Assembly: GCF_028858725.1 (NCBI RefSeq)
Contig: NC_084767.1
Coordinates: 795,501 to 859,500 of the forward strand
Source of the DNA: Colius striatus
Taxonomy: Eukaryota; Chordata; Aves; Coliiformes; Coliidae
Reading direction: 5' to 3'
Length of the DNA stretch: 64,000 nucleotides
Shown: positions 11,011 through 22,232 of the stretch, piece after piece
Position numbering within the stretch: position 1 is the stretch's first letter
Layout of the letters: the number at the start of each line of letters is the position of its first letter
Made by a program: the position numbers and the translations under genes
The notes under the pieces: generated by a model
Told to the model about the DNA's origin: nothing
Database searches by the model: none
What the model saw: the letters and a program-made list of their open reading frames with translations, nothing else

Positions 11011-11564
11011 TGCTCCTGGCTTTCAGGGGGAAGGGGGGGAGGAGTGACCCGAGACGGGACCCCAGCCCCCGCCCCGTCGCGCTTCCATCCCTTCCACTTT
11101 CCCAGTCCCGGGGTGGAGGGATGTCCGAGCCCCCACCGAGATGGGCGGGGGACGAGAGGCGGCAGCCCTGCGCGGGGGAGCCGGCGGGACCGGGACGGCC
11201 GGGCAGGCCGGGCTATGTGGCTGCTCCGGACTTTCTGCATCCCAAGAGCCGGAGAGCCTGGCCCGGCCCCACGCGCGAAAGGCTCGGCCCTGTGGGAGTG
11301 GGATGCAGGGAGGTGGCGGAGCCGCCCGGGCAGCGCCAGGAGCTGAGGCATGAACTAAGGAGCTGAGGCCACTGGGGGAGCCGGGCGATGCGGGAGGGAT
11401 GCAGGTGAAGGCACCGTCGGGAGGCCGAGCTGGGCACGGCGGTGGTGCCAGGGTAAGGGTACCTGGGGAGGCAGTCCCTCCCGAGCGGGGGTCCTTCCCT
11501 CTGCACACGGGCCATGCTGCCCACGAGTGCTCCGTGCTTATACGTGCGTGGCACAAATGCAGGC

Positions 11565-11870
11565 TGCAGACAGACGTGCCCGCATGCCTTCAGGCACACT
11601 GCACACATAGCAAGCATCCCTGCACATACCACAGCGAGATGCTGCACACACCACACTGCACACTCCCCACCAAATGCGTTACAGGCACTTCACTGCACCC
11701 GTGTGTGTTACACATGGGCTGCTCACACGGTGCCACCACTTATGTGTTACATGACACACACATAGTGTGCACATACATGCAGTGCATGCATGACATGCAA
11801 ACACACGTGTGTGTGCTGCACACCCACGCACTGACACTGCACATGTGTAAAAATTACACCATCCACACAA
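11565..11870. repeat. CA-rich low-complexity tract
   Basis: About 300 bp dominated by CACA, GCACA and TGTGT words without one fixed period, about 0.7 kb upstream of the HAND1 TATA box. It looks like a decayed CA/TG microsatellite. It creates a spurious His/Thr/Cys-rich open frame. Confidence 0.75.
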
Positions 11871-12194
11871 AAAAACCCATTTATGGCAGAGAAGCGGGGA
11901 CCTGCCCCATGTTTCCCTGTCCCAACCTGGCTACAAAAGGGCTGAAGGGGTCTTGTGGGGCTGGAATCTCGTACTTCCAACAGCCTCCAGCCCAGCACGG
12001 GGCCCGGCAGCAGACAGCACCTCCCACTGTTCTCTGCACCCATGGGAGACAGATCCCCAGGGCGACGTCTCCCAGCCCCTGCACTTCGCCCCAGCCCTGC
12101 CGGTGGATGCTGAGGCCGACCCGTGCTCCTGCTCCAGTTGCTCCCAGCGAGGACAGCGGGGCACGGCGGTGGCGATGGCTGCACGGCGGGGCAG

Positions 12195-12445
12195 GAAGGG
12201 GCTTTGGGCCCAAGGTATGTTAGCGATTAACGGCGCTTTCCAGCGATTCATCTTGCAGCAGAGGGTGGAAACGTTGGAGGGTTGTTTGCAGGCGCTTGTA
12301 TTAATCATCCGGGCTAACACACCATTAACGTCCTCCTGCATTTTAAAGATGACAAATTTTATTTGACTTCTCTCAATCACGGTTCCCGGGCGGATTCGGG
12401 AGCCACTTAAATGCCTCGGATTTTCCATCGTTAGTTGTTACAAGG
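12195..12445. promoter_or_regulatory. candidate conserved non-coding block, HAND1 upstream
   Basis: A unique AT-richer patch 1.3-1.6 kb upstream of the HAND1 promoter, with homeodomain-type words (TTAATCAT, ATTAACG), kept CG dinucleotides and no repeat signature. Such islands in an otherwise GC-rich flank are typical of conserved enhancers. Judged on appearance only. Confidence 0.3.
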
Positions 12446-13139
12446 CGAGTTGCAAAGGCGGGAGGCCGGGGGGGCCGGGGCAGGGTGCAAGCGGGTCTCC
12501 GGTTCTGCTGGGATGGGGTGGGGCGGTGGGGGGGGAACCGTACTGGATCTGCCCAGCACCGCTCCCCGCTGCTTTGTTCTTGGCTGTTGCAAAGCCCCCC
12601 TCCCCTTCCCTATCCCATTTAAACAAGTGCCCTGCAAACATTTGCTAGTGATTACTCTCTTTGGAGCTGGCCTTGGGTAGGGCGTCATGTCCGCGGTTTC
12701 CTCGCAGACACCCATGGCTGGGTGGGATCTCTGAGCCTGGCTCCAAGACGGTGGGGGCCAGTGCCTACCTGGGAGAGGTTCATGCCCCACTTCATGCCTC
12801 ACCAACCCCTCACGTCCGCACAGCATCAGCTGCAGTGCCCTGCTCCCTCAGTGCCAAGCTCCCCGCTGAGCCTCCTCCTGACTCTGTAAAAGCCCCGATC
12901 CAGCAAATCACCAGGATGAGATCTGTGCTGCTCAACCCCATCCGTGAAAAACCTTTCACCCCCCGAAAAAACTTCTATTCCCATAGCCCTGCATTGCACA
13001 AGCTACTCACAACCACGTCCAGCTCTGAGCTGCCGCCTCGAGCCGTGCACCAGAGCCGCCTCCAGCCTCCAACCGCCGAGCTAGGTAAGCTCAGCCCAAG
13101 CCCGGGCATTATCTTGCTTTATCCCCCCCATCCTTCAGA

Positions 13140-13830
13140 GATCCCTGCACCCCATGTGTTTTGGAAAGGCTCAGCTGAGCAAATAGTCGATTTTCCTTTG
13201 GAAAACTGTTCTAATCTTGTGTGTTTTAATAAAATAATAAAACCGGAGCCCTTTTCACGCCGACACCTTCTAAATCAAACCAGGCTGCCTTTGTCACGGC
13301 ATCCAAATTTAGCACTTCTCAAACTTTTGGTGAGTTTCTTTAATTTCAGGTCTCCCCCGCTCGCGCGGGGAGGGGTGAACGCCGAGCGGTTCAGGTTAGG
13401 CGATTTATGGCTGGCACGGTGGGAGGAACCACGTTTCTCTCCACCTGTTTTCCTTCAAATCCTTCCCAGTGAAAGATTTCCTGCCCTCAATGCCGGGCGA
13501 TGGTGAGGGGGAGCCAGTGCCGCGTGTCAGGGGGTGAGGTTATCCTGGGTCTCTGCACCCCAACCCCCGCAAGAGCTACCCAGCTCTGCACCCGTCCCCT
13601 GCCCTGTGATGGGGGCTGAGGTTTTGGCCCCAGCCCCTCGGCCACCTCCTTATCAGCGGCAGCCCGGGGTGTCCTGTGACTTTGACGCCAGCTCTGCTCC
13701 CCCTCCTTCCGTCGCCCTTATCTAAATAGGAGCGTAAATCAGGGCAGATGCCCTGGCAGGACAGGGACTCCATAAAAAGGGGCTCTGCTCCAGCTCTGTT
13801 TACATTGCAGCCCCGTAAAATATTCCGCTT
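13140..13830. promoter_or_regulatory. candidate HAND1 distal enhancer with GATA and CArG-like motifs
   Basis: The 3' part holds CTTATCT (13717-13723, a GATA motif on the minus strand) directly joined to TCTAAATAGG (13721-13730), one mismatch from a CArG box. A second A/T core flanked by CC and GG follows near 13,770-13,783. The 5' part (13,140-13,345) is a unique AT-rich segment with kept CG sites. GATA4 and SRF/MEF2 act together at cardiac enhancers (established). That this is a HAND1 enhancer is inference. Confidence 0.35.
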
Positions 13831-14779
13831 GTCTTCCCTGCTAGCATCTCACTGCAGCATCCCAGCACCCTCCTGCTCCCGCACTCCCCCCGCCCCAGGC
13901 TCCACCACAGACCCGGGGGGGCAGCCAGGAAGGTCCCAGCCCCAACTCCCTGCAGCCCCTGATGTGTCTTCCCGTCAGGTTGTGCCCTGAGGTACCTCTG
14001 CAGCCAGGCTCTGCACTCAATCCCCCACTCTGACAGCCACGGCGGGTGCTGAGCGGGGCTGAGCCCGCTCGCCTGGGCAGCTGCGTTCTGTCTAAAGGTG
14101 CCCCTGGGTATTTATAGCACTCGCCCAAAATAATGCAATAATAATCACTCAGCACCTTCCTAACAGTGCTGCTCCTGGAGGCCTGGGGGAATGGTTGCAA
14201 AAAGCCCTGGGAAACTGAGGCGTGAGCAGGGTCTGCTTCAAGGAGAGGTGCCGCAGCTTGGAGGGGATTGTTTTCCTCCTGGAAATGTGAGAAGGGGGAG
14301 AACCTGCAAAATCAAGTGGTTTGATTGGCAATGAACCCAGCCCCAGGGTCACAGCTGGGGCTGGGCTATGAGTTCTGTGGCTGCAAAAGCTCACTCAGGG
14401 CATCTCTCCTCTCCAGAAGGGTTTTCCATCCATGTCTTGGTGCTGCAGAACGTGCCGTGTAGGGGTGGGGGCAATGCTGGGATGCAGAGGAGCTCACACG
14501 TGGGAGTGCTTGTGCACTTCTGCGCCCACACACTGCCCGAGTCCCTCAAACTCGGCCATTCGATCCTACCACAACATCACACAAACAACCCCAAGTGGCA
14601 TTCAGGCTGTCAAAGCCACACGGAAGGCTCAGGAGGAGCTGGGGTGAGCTGGGTCCCCTGTGCCACGCTGGGGTGGAACGCTCCCGTCCTCAGCAGCAAG
14701 GCGCTGCGTCTCCTCTGCAGGCACACCTCCCGCGCACCCCTCCGGCGGCATCCAGGGTGATTGCAACCACCGCCTCTCA

Positions 14780-15310
14780 AGAAATACAATCTATTTATGG
14801 CCAAGCAGCCACTGCCACGGCTGGATAAATCAAAAGGAAAACAAAGCTTTATGGAAAAAGGAGGATTAAATTTTCCATGTGCTCCTGAAGGGATGCGCCA
14901 GGCGCTCGCCGTTTATTTCTCGTGCTCTCTCTTTGCTAGCCCCGTAAATGACACCGTGTTTACAAAAGTTTTTATGTCATCAGAGCAAAGTCACAGCTCA
15001 GCTTCCTCTCCTGTGTATTTTATGTAGATGGATGTGTCTGCGAGGAACATTCAAACTAAACAGAGCGCCGGTTTATAGGAAAACGTATTTATTTGAAAAC
15101 CCGTAACTCAGCATTTCGGCAAAAGCCGGGCTCCACGTTTATTGCCACTAATGGGGTGTGGCGGCCGTAAATTAACCCGGGAAATTGCCGCGGCCGTATC
15201 AACAACGGCTCATTGTGCTGACGGGACAGAGCGGGGCAGCCGCTCCCCAAAGACGCCTCCTGACAGCCTGCAATTAGGTTTGGATGCAAAGTGTAGGCGA
15301 AGGGAAGGGA
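14780..15310. promoter_or_regulatory. candidate conserved non-coding block with FOX and HOX-like motifs
   Basis: A unique AT-rich block with many intact CG sites. It contains TGTTTAC (14957-14963, the forkhead core) opposite a GTAAA half (14944-14948), CTATTTATGG (14791-14800, CArG/MEF2-like), TTTATGG words and TTTATT near 15,087. About 4-4.5 kb upstream of HAND1. No coding potential seen. Confidence 0.33.
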
Positions 15311-17637
15311 ATGGTTGGAACCGGCCCCCTCAAAGTCGGTGCTCCAAGAGCTGGGGTGAGTACCCTGAGGCTTAACGTGGTGCCGTTCCCACCTTTGACT
15401 GCCACCGTGGAGGGAGACTCTGCCTGCCATAAAGGGAATTCCTGTTTATATTCTCTTAGCTGTCGTGGACGTGCAATTGGAGATGATGGGAAAAAAGGTA
15501 TCTTGGAGCTCTGACTGGCAGCCTGGGTGATGGAGAACTTGTCCGATTGCTCCCTGGCTGGCCTCTCCTAATCCAGAAGAAGCTTTTGCACTGAAGCCTC
15601 TTCTCTTCTTTCCCCACTCAAGTTCCCAGCCGAGACCAACACCTACCCCCAAAGCCCTGGGGCTGAGTCCTGATCCCGGGGTAGGAGGTGCCACCGTCAT
15701 CCTCCCAATCCCCTGGCTTAGGGCAGAGCTTGGGTGCTGACCTGTGGTGCCTTGTCTCCACTCTTGGGCTGAAGCAGAGAAGAGCTCCTGGCTGATGCAG
15801 GTCCCTGACGAAAACCAGCACTTTCCCCTCCTCCGTCCACTTTCCACTCCTGAAGCAAATTTACAAGGGCTCTAAAATGTCCCGCTCCAGGGCATCAGCC
15901 AACTGCTAATGGCTGGGGATTGGGAAAGACATTTCCTCCGTGTGAGAAGGATTGCATAAGCGCTTATTAAGGCAGCTCCTGGCGTCTTCGCGTAAAGCAT
16001 CTGGTTTGGGGCATGGCTGGAGACAAACTGCTGGATCTGGATGGGGTAGAGCTGGGCTCGCTGCTTCCAGCTTTCCCCTCGTCTGGATGTGGGTGCAAGC
16101 TGGGGTCATCTCGTGCAGGATAAAAAGGGAAATGGGTTGTGATGTGAGATGTGTCTTTCTCCCCCTCCATCTGCTCCCCACCTTGTCCTGGTGTGCCACT
16201 GCAGGGACTCGCCTTCGCACCTTTTGCTCTGTCAGCTCTTACCTTGCAACACTGGGCAGGAGGAGGCACAGTTTGGGCCCTCGGCCCTTCCTATCCCAGT
16301 TGCTTTAACGCCTCACATGCAACTGGGGTTTTCCCAGTCCCTAGTCACAAGCAACATCCCACCTTCCTTGAAAGAGAGGCTTCCCTCCTGTCCCATTGGC
16401 ACTGTGCCTGGTGCAGGGACTGGCCAAGCTCACTCAATCATATCCCACACTGTGTTTAAGTGACATTGCAGGCTTTGTGGTGGCAAAAGGCCAGTCACAA
16501 CGGCCTGGGGCCACCAAAATAGGCTGTGATGTTGTATGAGTGCTGTGCTGTGCCACAGGCTCAGCGGGTGTGCTGGCACTGGGAAGCGGCCAGAGCTGGG
16601 GAGCAGCATCCTGCCCACATTCCCCTGTGGTGGGACCGTGTCCCAGTATCCCTGCTTCCCACCTTCCTCTCTGTGTGGAGCCACCCAGGGGTTTTAATTC
16701 ATTTTCTCTGACAGTTTCTCAGGGTAATTCCAGATCTCATTGCACAGTGGCTTGTGCCAGGTCCAGCTATGCCTTCCCAACACTGCCAGGGTGGGACAAT
16801 AAGCACAAGTGGTGGTGCCTCACTGTTTTACTTATCCCCAGCTCTTCCAAAATTGCAGGACCCCTCTGTCCTTGGGTGCAGAAGGGCTGGTTTGCTCCCA
16901 GTCCCCCCCCTGCATGCTGAGGGCTCCATGCAGCCATCAGATTACAGCAAGAACTGCAGGATGGTTTTGTTCAATGTCGGGTTCTTGTTCTGCAGATTGA
17001 GATGCTTTTAAAAATTAACAAGCGTCTCTTAAAACTTCCTTTGCAACTGAAAATTATTTGGGGGCTGGGGGTTTTAAATAATTTTAGTGCTTTTTTTCAA
17101 CCCTTTCCTCCCTGTTTTATAAATGGGAAGTGACAGAAGCAGGATTACAACCAGCATCAGACCAGGGCTGCAAATACTTTCCTTTTTAGAACTCAAGTTT
17201 TGGAGGGAGGAGATGTTGGGGAGTTGGGGGACAGGTATTTATGTTGCTTCCTTATGTTTCCCCCCCCTAAAAAACAGGGAGAAGAAAGGGAAACCTGGAG
17301 ATCCATAAGGGAGCTGTTTCTTTAGACACAGGCCGTGGGTTGTATGCAGCCCTTTACCTCACCTCACCACCCTTTGTAAGCACAGCCTGTGCTGGGAGGG
17401 ATGGGAGAGCTGGTTGGGCTGCCCAGGTCATGGCCAGAGCCACTGCCATCTGCCAGCTCTGGAAAAGGCTCCCGAAACACACAATCCCAAAGGTGGTGCA
17501 GAGCCACCAGCCCCACACCATGCTGGGGACAACCCCAGGGCCTGCCACCTTCTATCTCTTTCCCCAGCAGTGAAGTGCTCTGAGTGTGGGTGGTTTGGGG
17601 CAAGGAAACGTCTTTTGTTTATTTGGGGTTTTTTTAG
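15311..17637. other. intergenic DNA, no gene seen
   Basis: No recognisable exon, RNA gene or repeat. The AT-richer piece at about 16,960-17,120 has T and A runs but no defined element. Confidence 0.4.
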
Positions 17638-18215
17638 TATCATAGAATCATTTTGGTTGAAAAAGCCCCTTAAGATCATCAAGTCCAACCACTCAGCTCA
17701 CACTTCCAAGCCCATCACTAACCCACATCCCTCAGCACCTCAGCTACACGGCTTTGCAGTGCCTCCAGGGATGGAGACTCCACCAGTCATCCCTGGGCAG
17801 GTCATTTGGTGCTTAATAACCCTTTCAGGGAAAAAGTTCTTCCTAATGTCCAACCTAAACCACCCCTGGTGCAACTTGAGGTCATCTCCTCTTGTCCTGT
17901 CCTTCATTACTGGAGAGAAGAGACCAAACCCCACCTCACTAACAACCCTCTTTCAGGTGTCTATAGAACGTGATCATGTCTCCCCTCAGTCTTCTCCAGG
18001 CTAAACACCTCCAGCTCCCTCAGCTGCTCCTCATTAGACTTGTGCTCCAGACCCTTCACCAGCTTCATTCCCCATCTCTGGACACACTCCAGTGCCTCAG
18101 TGTCCTTCTTGGAGTGAGAGGCCTAGAACTGAACGCAGTATTCGAGGTTCAGCCTTGCCAATGCCAAGTGCAGGGGGACAATCACTTCCCTGATTTCTGA
18201 TACAAACCAGGATGC
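17638..18215 (-). mobile_element. CR1 LINE, 5'-truncated
   Basis: The plus strand begins ATCATAGAATCATTTTGG and continues with AAGATCATCAAGTCCAACC, the reverse complement of the avian CR1 3' end, so the element lies on the minus strand. It runs about 580 bp through known CR1 3'-region words (CATCCCTGGGCAGG, GAACTGAACGCAGTATTCGAGG) to TACAAACCAGGATGC. It keeps only a broken piece of the reverse-transcriptase reading frame. A short internal deletion near 18,190-18,200 is suspected against remembered CR1 sequence. An AATTAATTAATTAAT run abuts its 5' end (18216-18230). Confidence 0.92.
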
Positions 18216-19374
18216 AATTAATTAATTAATGAAAGCTGCCCTGGTCCCACCCCCTGTTGTCCAGGCAGACCTCGGGTTTGGGTTCAAAACCTTTTCCTCC
18301 CCAGGACACAGCACAGTGGTGCTGGTGCCTCCAGGGCACCCACGGGCGTAGGGAGCTGGGGGGTACTTGGGGGGAGAATGGCTCAGATGTGCTGGGGTGT
18401 CCTGTAGTCGGTGTGGTCCATAGTGCCACTGTGAACATCACCCTGCCTTGTTTTTGGGTGGGGACGTGCTGAGAAAAGTGAAGCCAGACCTACAGAGAAT
18501 AATGGCTTCATTTATTGCGTGTCAAGAGGCGACTCCTCCTAACACACTCTGGAGAAAAAAACAACCCGTTTGAAACTGAGCTTATGGGAAGGAATAAAAA
18601 GTCTCCCATAAAAATGCTGCTCCCTCCCCAGCTCTCAAATCTGAAACAAAATAGTTTGCTTTGAGCTGAAGACATTTCTGCTCTTGGCTCCTTGTTTTCC
18701 AAGAAGAGCAGTGAACATGAAGGCAAAACGAGCCTTCCCCATTAAAACAGGCTTAAAGGGAGCTCCAGCTTTCTCTTAAAGTTTGCTTGGAAACATTTGG
18801 AGCAGCTTCGTGCAAACCAGTTCTGCTCTTTGAGAACCCATTAAAATAAATACAAACACCAACCCAAAATAGCCATTTCTGCAGGAAGCATCTTGTTTGG
18901 ACAAAAGAGGCTTGTTTTACACCATCAATTCGAACGCATGATGAGAGCCACCCACCAGCACCGGTGCTGGGGCAGCTCAAGGGAGGTCTCGCAGGACACG
19001 ACAAACTGATGGGTGCTGATGGGTGAGGGCCACCACTGGGGTCCCACCACACCTTGTCCTGGCCAGGGGAGTACCTGCAGCTTCAGCACCGTGTGTTTTC
19101 CACCGGGATGGAGGCTTGCAGGGGGCGGGTTTCGTCAGGGAGAGGTTTTGAGCCAGCGTTCAGCCCCGTTCCAAGCTTGTCCCAGCACTCCTGTGGCCTC
19201 TCCAAAGGGCCTAGCCTGTGCAGGAGCTGAGGAAACCCACTCCAGGGCAAAAATCCCCTTCCCCAATGAGGTGTCAAGGCCCTTCTTAAAGTCCTTTTTA
19301 TTTCTCACTGACTCTGTATTTCATATAAAAACATCCCTCTAATTCTTGAGCCAGCAATATCCACATCAGGAACC
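18216..19374. other. intergenic DNA, no gene seen
   Basis: Starts with an (AATT)n run next to the CR1 end. Otherwise unique, with an AT-richer part at about 18,470-18,920. No coding or RNA feature recognised. Confidence 0.4.
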
Positions 19375-19855
19375 CTGAGTATGTTTTATATCTTATATTT
19401 TATATTATTTTCTACTTTTTATATTTGTAATATTTTTATCTTTTGTATTCTGTTATATTTTATATTCTTACATTTAATATTCTGCATCTTACATCTCTTA
19501 TTTTTGGCATATTCTTTATTTTATATCTTCTATCTTAGACAATATTTTAATCTCATATTTTCTATTTTATCTTTTATTCTTTATATTTCATATTTCACAT
19601 CAATATTTCATATGTTCTATTTTATATTTATATTTGTATTTTATATTTTGTTTTCTCTTTGGTATTATGGAAGACAATATTTTATTTTAAATACAATTGA
19701 TAAGCCATACATCATGTGTTATATATTACATATAGTCCATTATCCATTGTTTATCTGATGTGATACATTACATATGAGATCTCTTCTAGCATGTGATACA
19801 TAATATATCATATATTCCTGCTGTATGTAATACATGGTATTGAAAACTTTGTATC
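19375..19855. repeat. AT-rich low-complexity tract
   Basis: From 19,380 to about 19,680 the plus strand is built almost wholly from TTTATATTT, TATTTTATA and CTTATATT words, with C the usual third base and G nearly absent. A second zone to about 19,855 has TATATTACATA and a repeated TGTGATACAT word (19759 and 19792). The first zone leaves one frame open for 125 codons of Phe/Ile/Leu/Tyr, an artefact of the repeat. Confidence 0.85.
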
Positions 19856-20269
19856 TAGAGATAAAAATACAAATGTTTGTGGCATGTCCCTCTGTATAGA
19901 TGGTGCTGCTTTTTCTGCTAGTGGCATAAAACTGTGATCTAGGTACAAAGGTTTCTGTCCTGGGGTCTTTGGTGGTGAGTTTTTGACACGCAGCTGCCCA
20001 GCCCAGTGAGCCCCTGCCGGGGTGCCCACCCTGACACCCCTGCAATTAGGCAAAAGTCATTCCTTGTGGGTTTGCACGAACCCGCCAGCTGATGGGGGCA
20101 GCTGGGATCCCTCTGGATGGGTGCTCCTCCTCGCCTTGGCTCGCCATCTCAGCCTCCTCTCCTCTGCATGATGCCAAATTCAGAGGGTGGAGGGTCTCAG
20201 TGAGCCCCCTCCCTACCCCAAGAGCTGCTGCATCCCCCATCTTCAGGAGGGAACAGGGAGAGAAGAGGC

Positions 20270-20545
20270 CACACTGCTATGAGATGGCAGTTTTAGAGGG
20301 TGGTGGTTGTTTTCTCAAGCTGAAACTTAAAGAAACATCACGTCTAAGGATGACAGCCTTAATTTGCGGTGTCATTAACCAGAGCCGAAACTCTAGATGG
20401 GCTGGGTCTCCTGTGTGCAGCGCAGCTCCCCGCGCTGCAGCCTATCTGGTGCTGATTCTGCCAGATAAAGGCCTTTGCCGGTGCATTTCCCTCGCTCAGA
20501 CCTTGTTTTTCTTCACATGGCTGTTATTATTTAGTATATGGACTG
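20270..20545. promoter_or_regulatory. candidate conserved non-coding block
   Basis: Unique AT-moderate sequence with intact CG sites, CATTAAC and AATTTGC words, CCTATCTGG and AGATAAAGG (GATA-like), and a CTTGTTTTTCTTCACATGG stretch. It has no repeat signature. The assignment rests on appearance only. Confidence 0.25.
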
Positions 20546-21655
20546 AGGAAGCGGTTTCTCCCCCTCTCTCTCGTGCCTCCGTGGCGGGTGAATGTACCCT
20601 CTGTAACACCCCAGCGTGCCTGTGCTCCCACATGTAGTTGCAGGGGGTTCAAGTAAGCACAAGGCACGACCCTTGGGAAGTATCCCCTTCTTACCAGGAG
20701 AAAAATTTTCACTTCCAAGCCGGCCACAGCCTTGAGATCCCATGGAAATAAGCCCCAGGATCTGACCCAGGGGTAGGATAGTGACACAGGTTGGCAGCAG
20801 GACCGGGGAGACCCATAAAATCCCTATAACCAATCGTCTCTTGGTCCTGCCTGTGAATACCAATCACATCCTCAGGCACCAGCAGCTGGATGTGGAGATG
20901 AGCCCCAGGCCAGGCAAGCTGGGCTGCAGCGTTTGGCCACGCCACTGCTCCACTGGACTCACGGACACCGGCACACAAAACGACTTTTCCAACCAAGGCA
21001 GTTACTCTCGGCTCCGAGCAGCTCTGGCCTTGGCACGCAGAGAGCCAGAGGTGAAGAGGCTCACAGGGGTCTGGCTGGGAGCTGAGCGTGCTGCCTGCCT
21101 GTGCTGTGCAAAGCTGCAGGGTCAGGGCATGGGAGGAAAATATACCGCAATAGGCAAAGCATCTCCCGTTTGCCTCTAAGCTCCAGCTCTTCCTGTGCTG
21201 ATAACGAGCCCAGTAAATCTCCCTACAGCAGTGAGATATGGGTTCTTTCCCCTCTCCTGCCCTCGCAGCAGTGCCTTGTCAGACAGGGCTGGCTGTGGGA
21301 GCCGTGGTGGGGCTGCCCTCCTCACTCCTCTCCAGGGAAATATCCCAAAGGAGTGCAGCCCCCTGAGCTTCCCGGCAGGCTCTGGAGGCCCCCAGCCCTG
21401 CCCAGCTGAGTGCAGCCAGGAGCCGTCTCTTCTTAATTGTCCCCATCCCCCCGAGCCCTGTGGCCAAGCCACTTGCTGATATCTCAGGCCATCGCTGCTG
21501 GTGCCGGGCTGACTCGGGCAAGATGCAGACTGATACAGCTCCTTCATCCCACAGTGACAGGGGTGCAGGGCGAGCATGGGGGAGGAGGGGAGGAAAACCT
21601 GTCCAAAGCCTCCCTCAGTGCTTGTGCTGAAACTCGGAGCCTGAGCAGTGAGCTG

Positions 21656-21757
21656 GGCTCCCATCAGCAGCTAATGCTCAGCCCTGGGCTATGTGAACCT
21701 AAGCCAGGCTCCCATCAGTAGCTGGTGCTCAGCCCTGGGCTGTATGAACCCGAGTTG
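21656..21757. repeat. 51-bp tandem duplication (2 copies)
   Basis: Units 21656-21706 and 21707-21757 both begin GGCTCCCATCAG and share GCTCAGCCCTGGGCT. About 40 of 51 positions agree. The unit length equals that of the minisatellite 320 bp downstream, but the sequence is different. Confidence 0.8.
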
Positions 21758-22079
21758 CCTGCTGGACGTGGCTTGTGACTGGATGCACAACGCTGACCTG
21801 GGAGAGCTTGAGCCTGCTCAGACCCAGGTGGGACACAATGACACTGCTCTGAAAAAGAAGCTCTATGTGTGCTCAATGGCAGGAGGAGGTTTTCCCAGCC
21901 CGGGAGTTGTGGTGGGACTGCAGAGCAAGCCATTTTCCCCCAGCATTGCCTCCTGAGTGCTCTCTCATGGGTGACAAGGAGCCAAGACCCCTTTTTTGTC
22001 CCACCACGCTGCTGTTATCTCCCCATAGTCAGGCCCCTGACACCGAATCTCTCTCAATAAATACAGCTGTGCCGTGGCC

Positions 22080-22232
22080 GAGCGGCTGCCTCGTTGGGAC
22101 CTTCCTCCCTCCTACCCCAGCAAACGCTCTGAGCGGCTGCCTCGTTGGGACCTTCCTCCCTCCTACCCCAGCAAACGCTCTGAGCAGCTGCCTCGTTGGG
22201 ACCTTCCTCCCTCCTGCCCCAGCAAACGCTCT
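22080..22232. repeat. 51-bp minisatellite (3 near-identical copies)
   Basis: Three adjacent 51-bp units (22080-22130, 22131-22181, 22182-22232) beginning GAGCGGCTGCCTCGTTGGGA. They differ at only a few positions (GAGCAG and CTGCCCC in the third). Because 51 is a multiple of three, the array is open as a 17-residue repeat on both strands; there is no sign that it is coding. Confidence 0.95.

Larger units (their letters stand above)
8440..11390. other. CpG island over HAND1
   Basis: Dense CG dinucleotides and very high G+C run from about 8.4 kb to 11.4 kb, covering all of HAND1, its promoter and both flanks, with a short AT-rich gap at the poly(A) signals. A whole-gene CpG island is typical of developmental transcription factor genes under Polycomb control (family knowledge). 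Boundaries are by eye. Confidence 0.7.

Noticed and set aside
11399-12223. 274-codon plus-strand frame upstream of HAND1
   Set aside because: It runs through a CA-rich low-complexity tract that encodes His/Thr/Cys strings. No domain and no splice context.
19381-19758. 125-codon Phe/Ile/Leu/Tyr-rich frame resembling a membrane protein
   Set aside because: It is the translation of an AT-rich low-complexity tract, not a gene.
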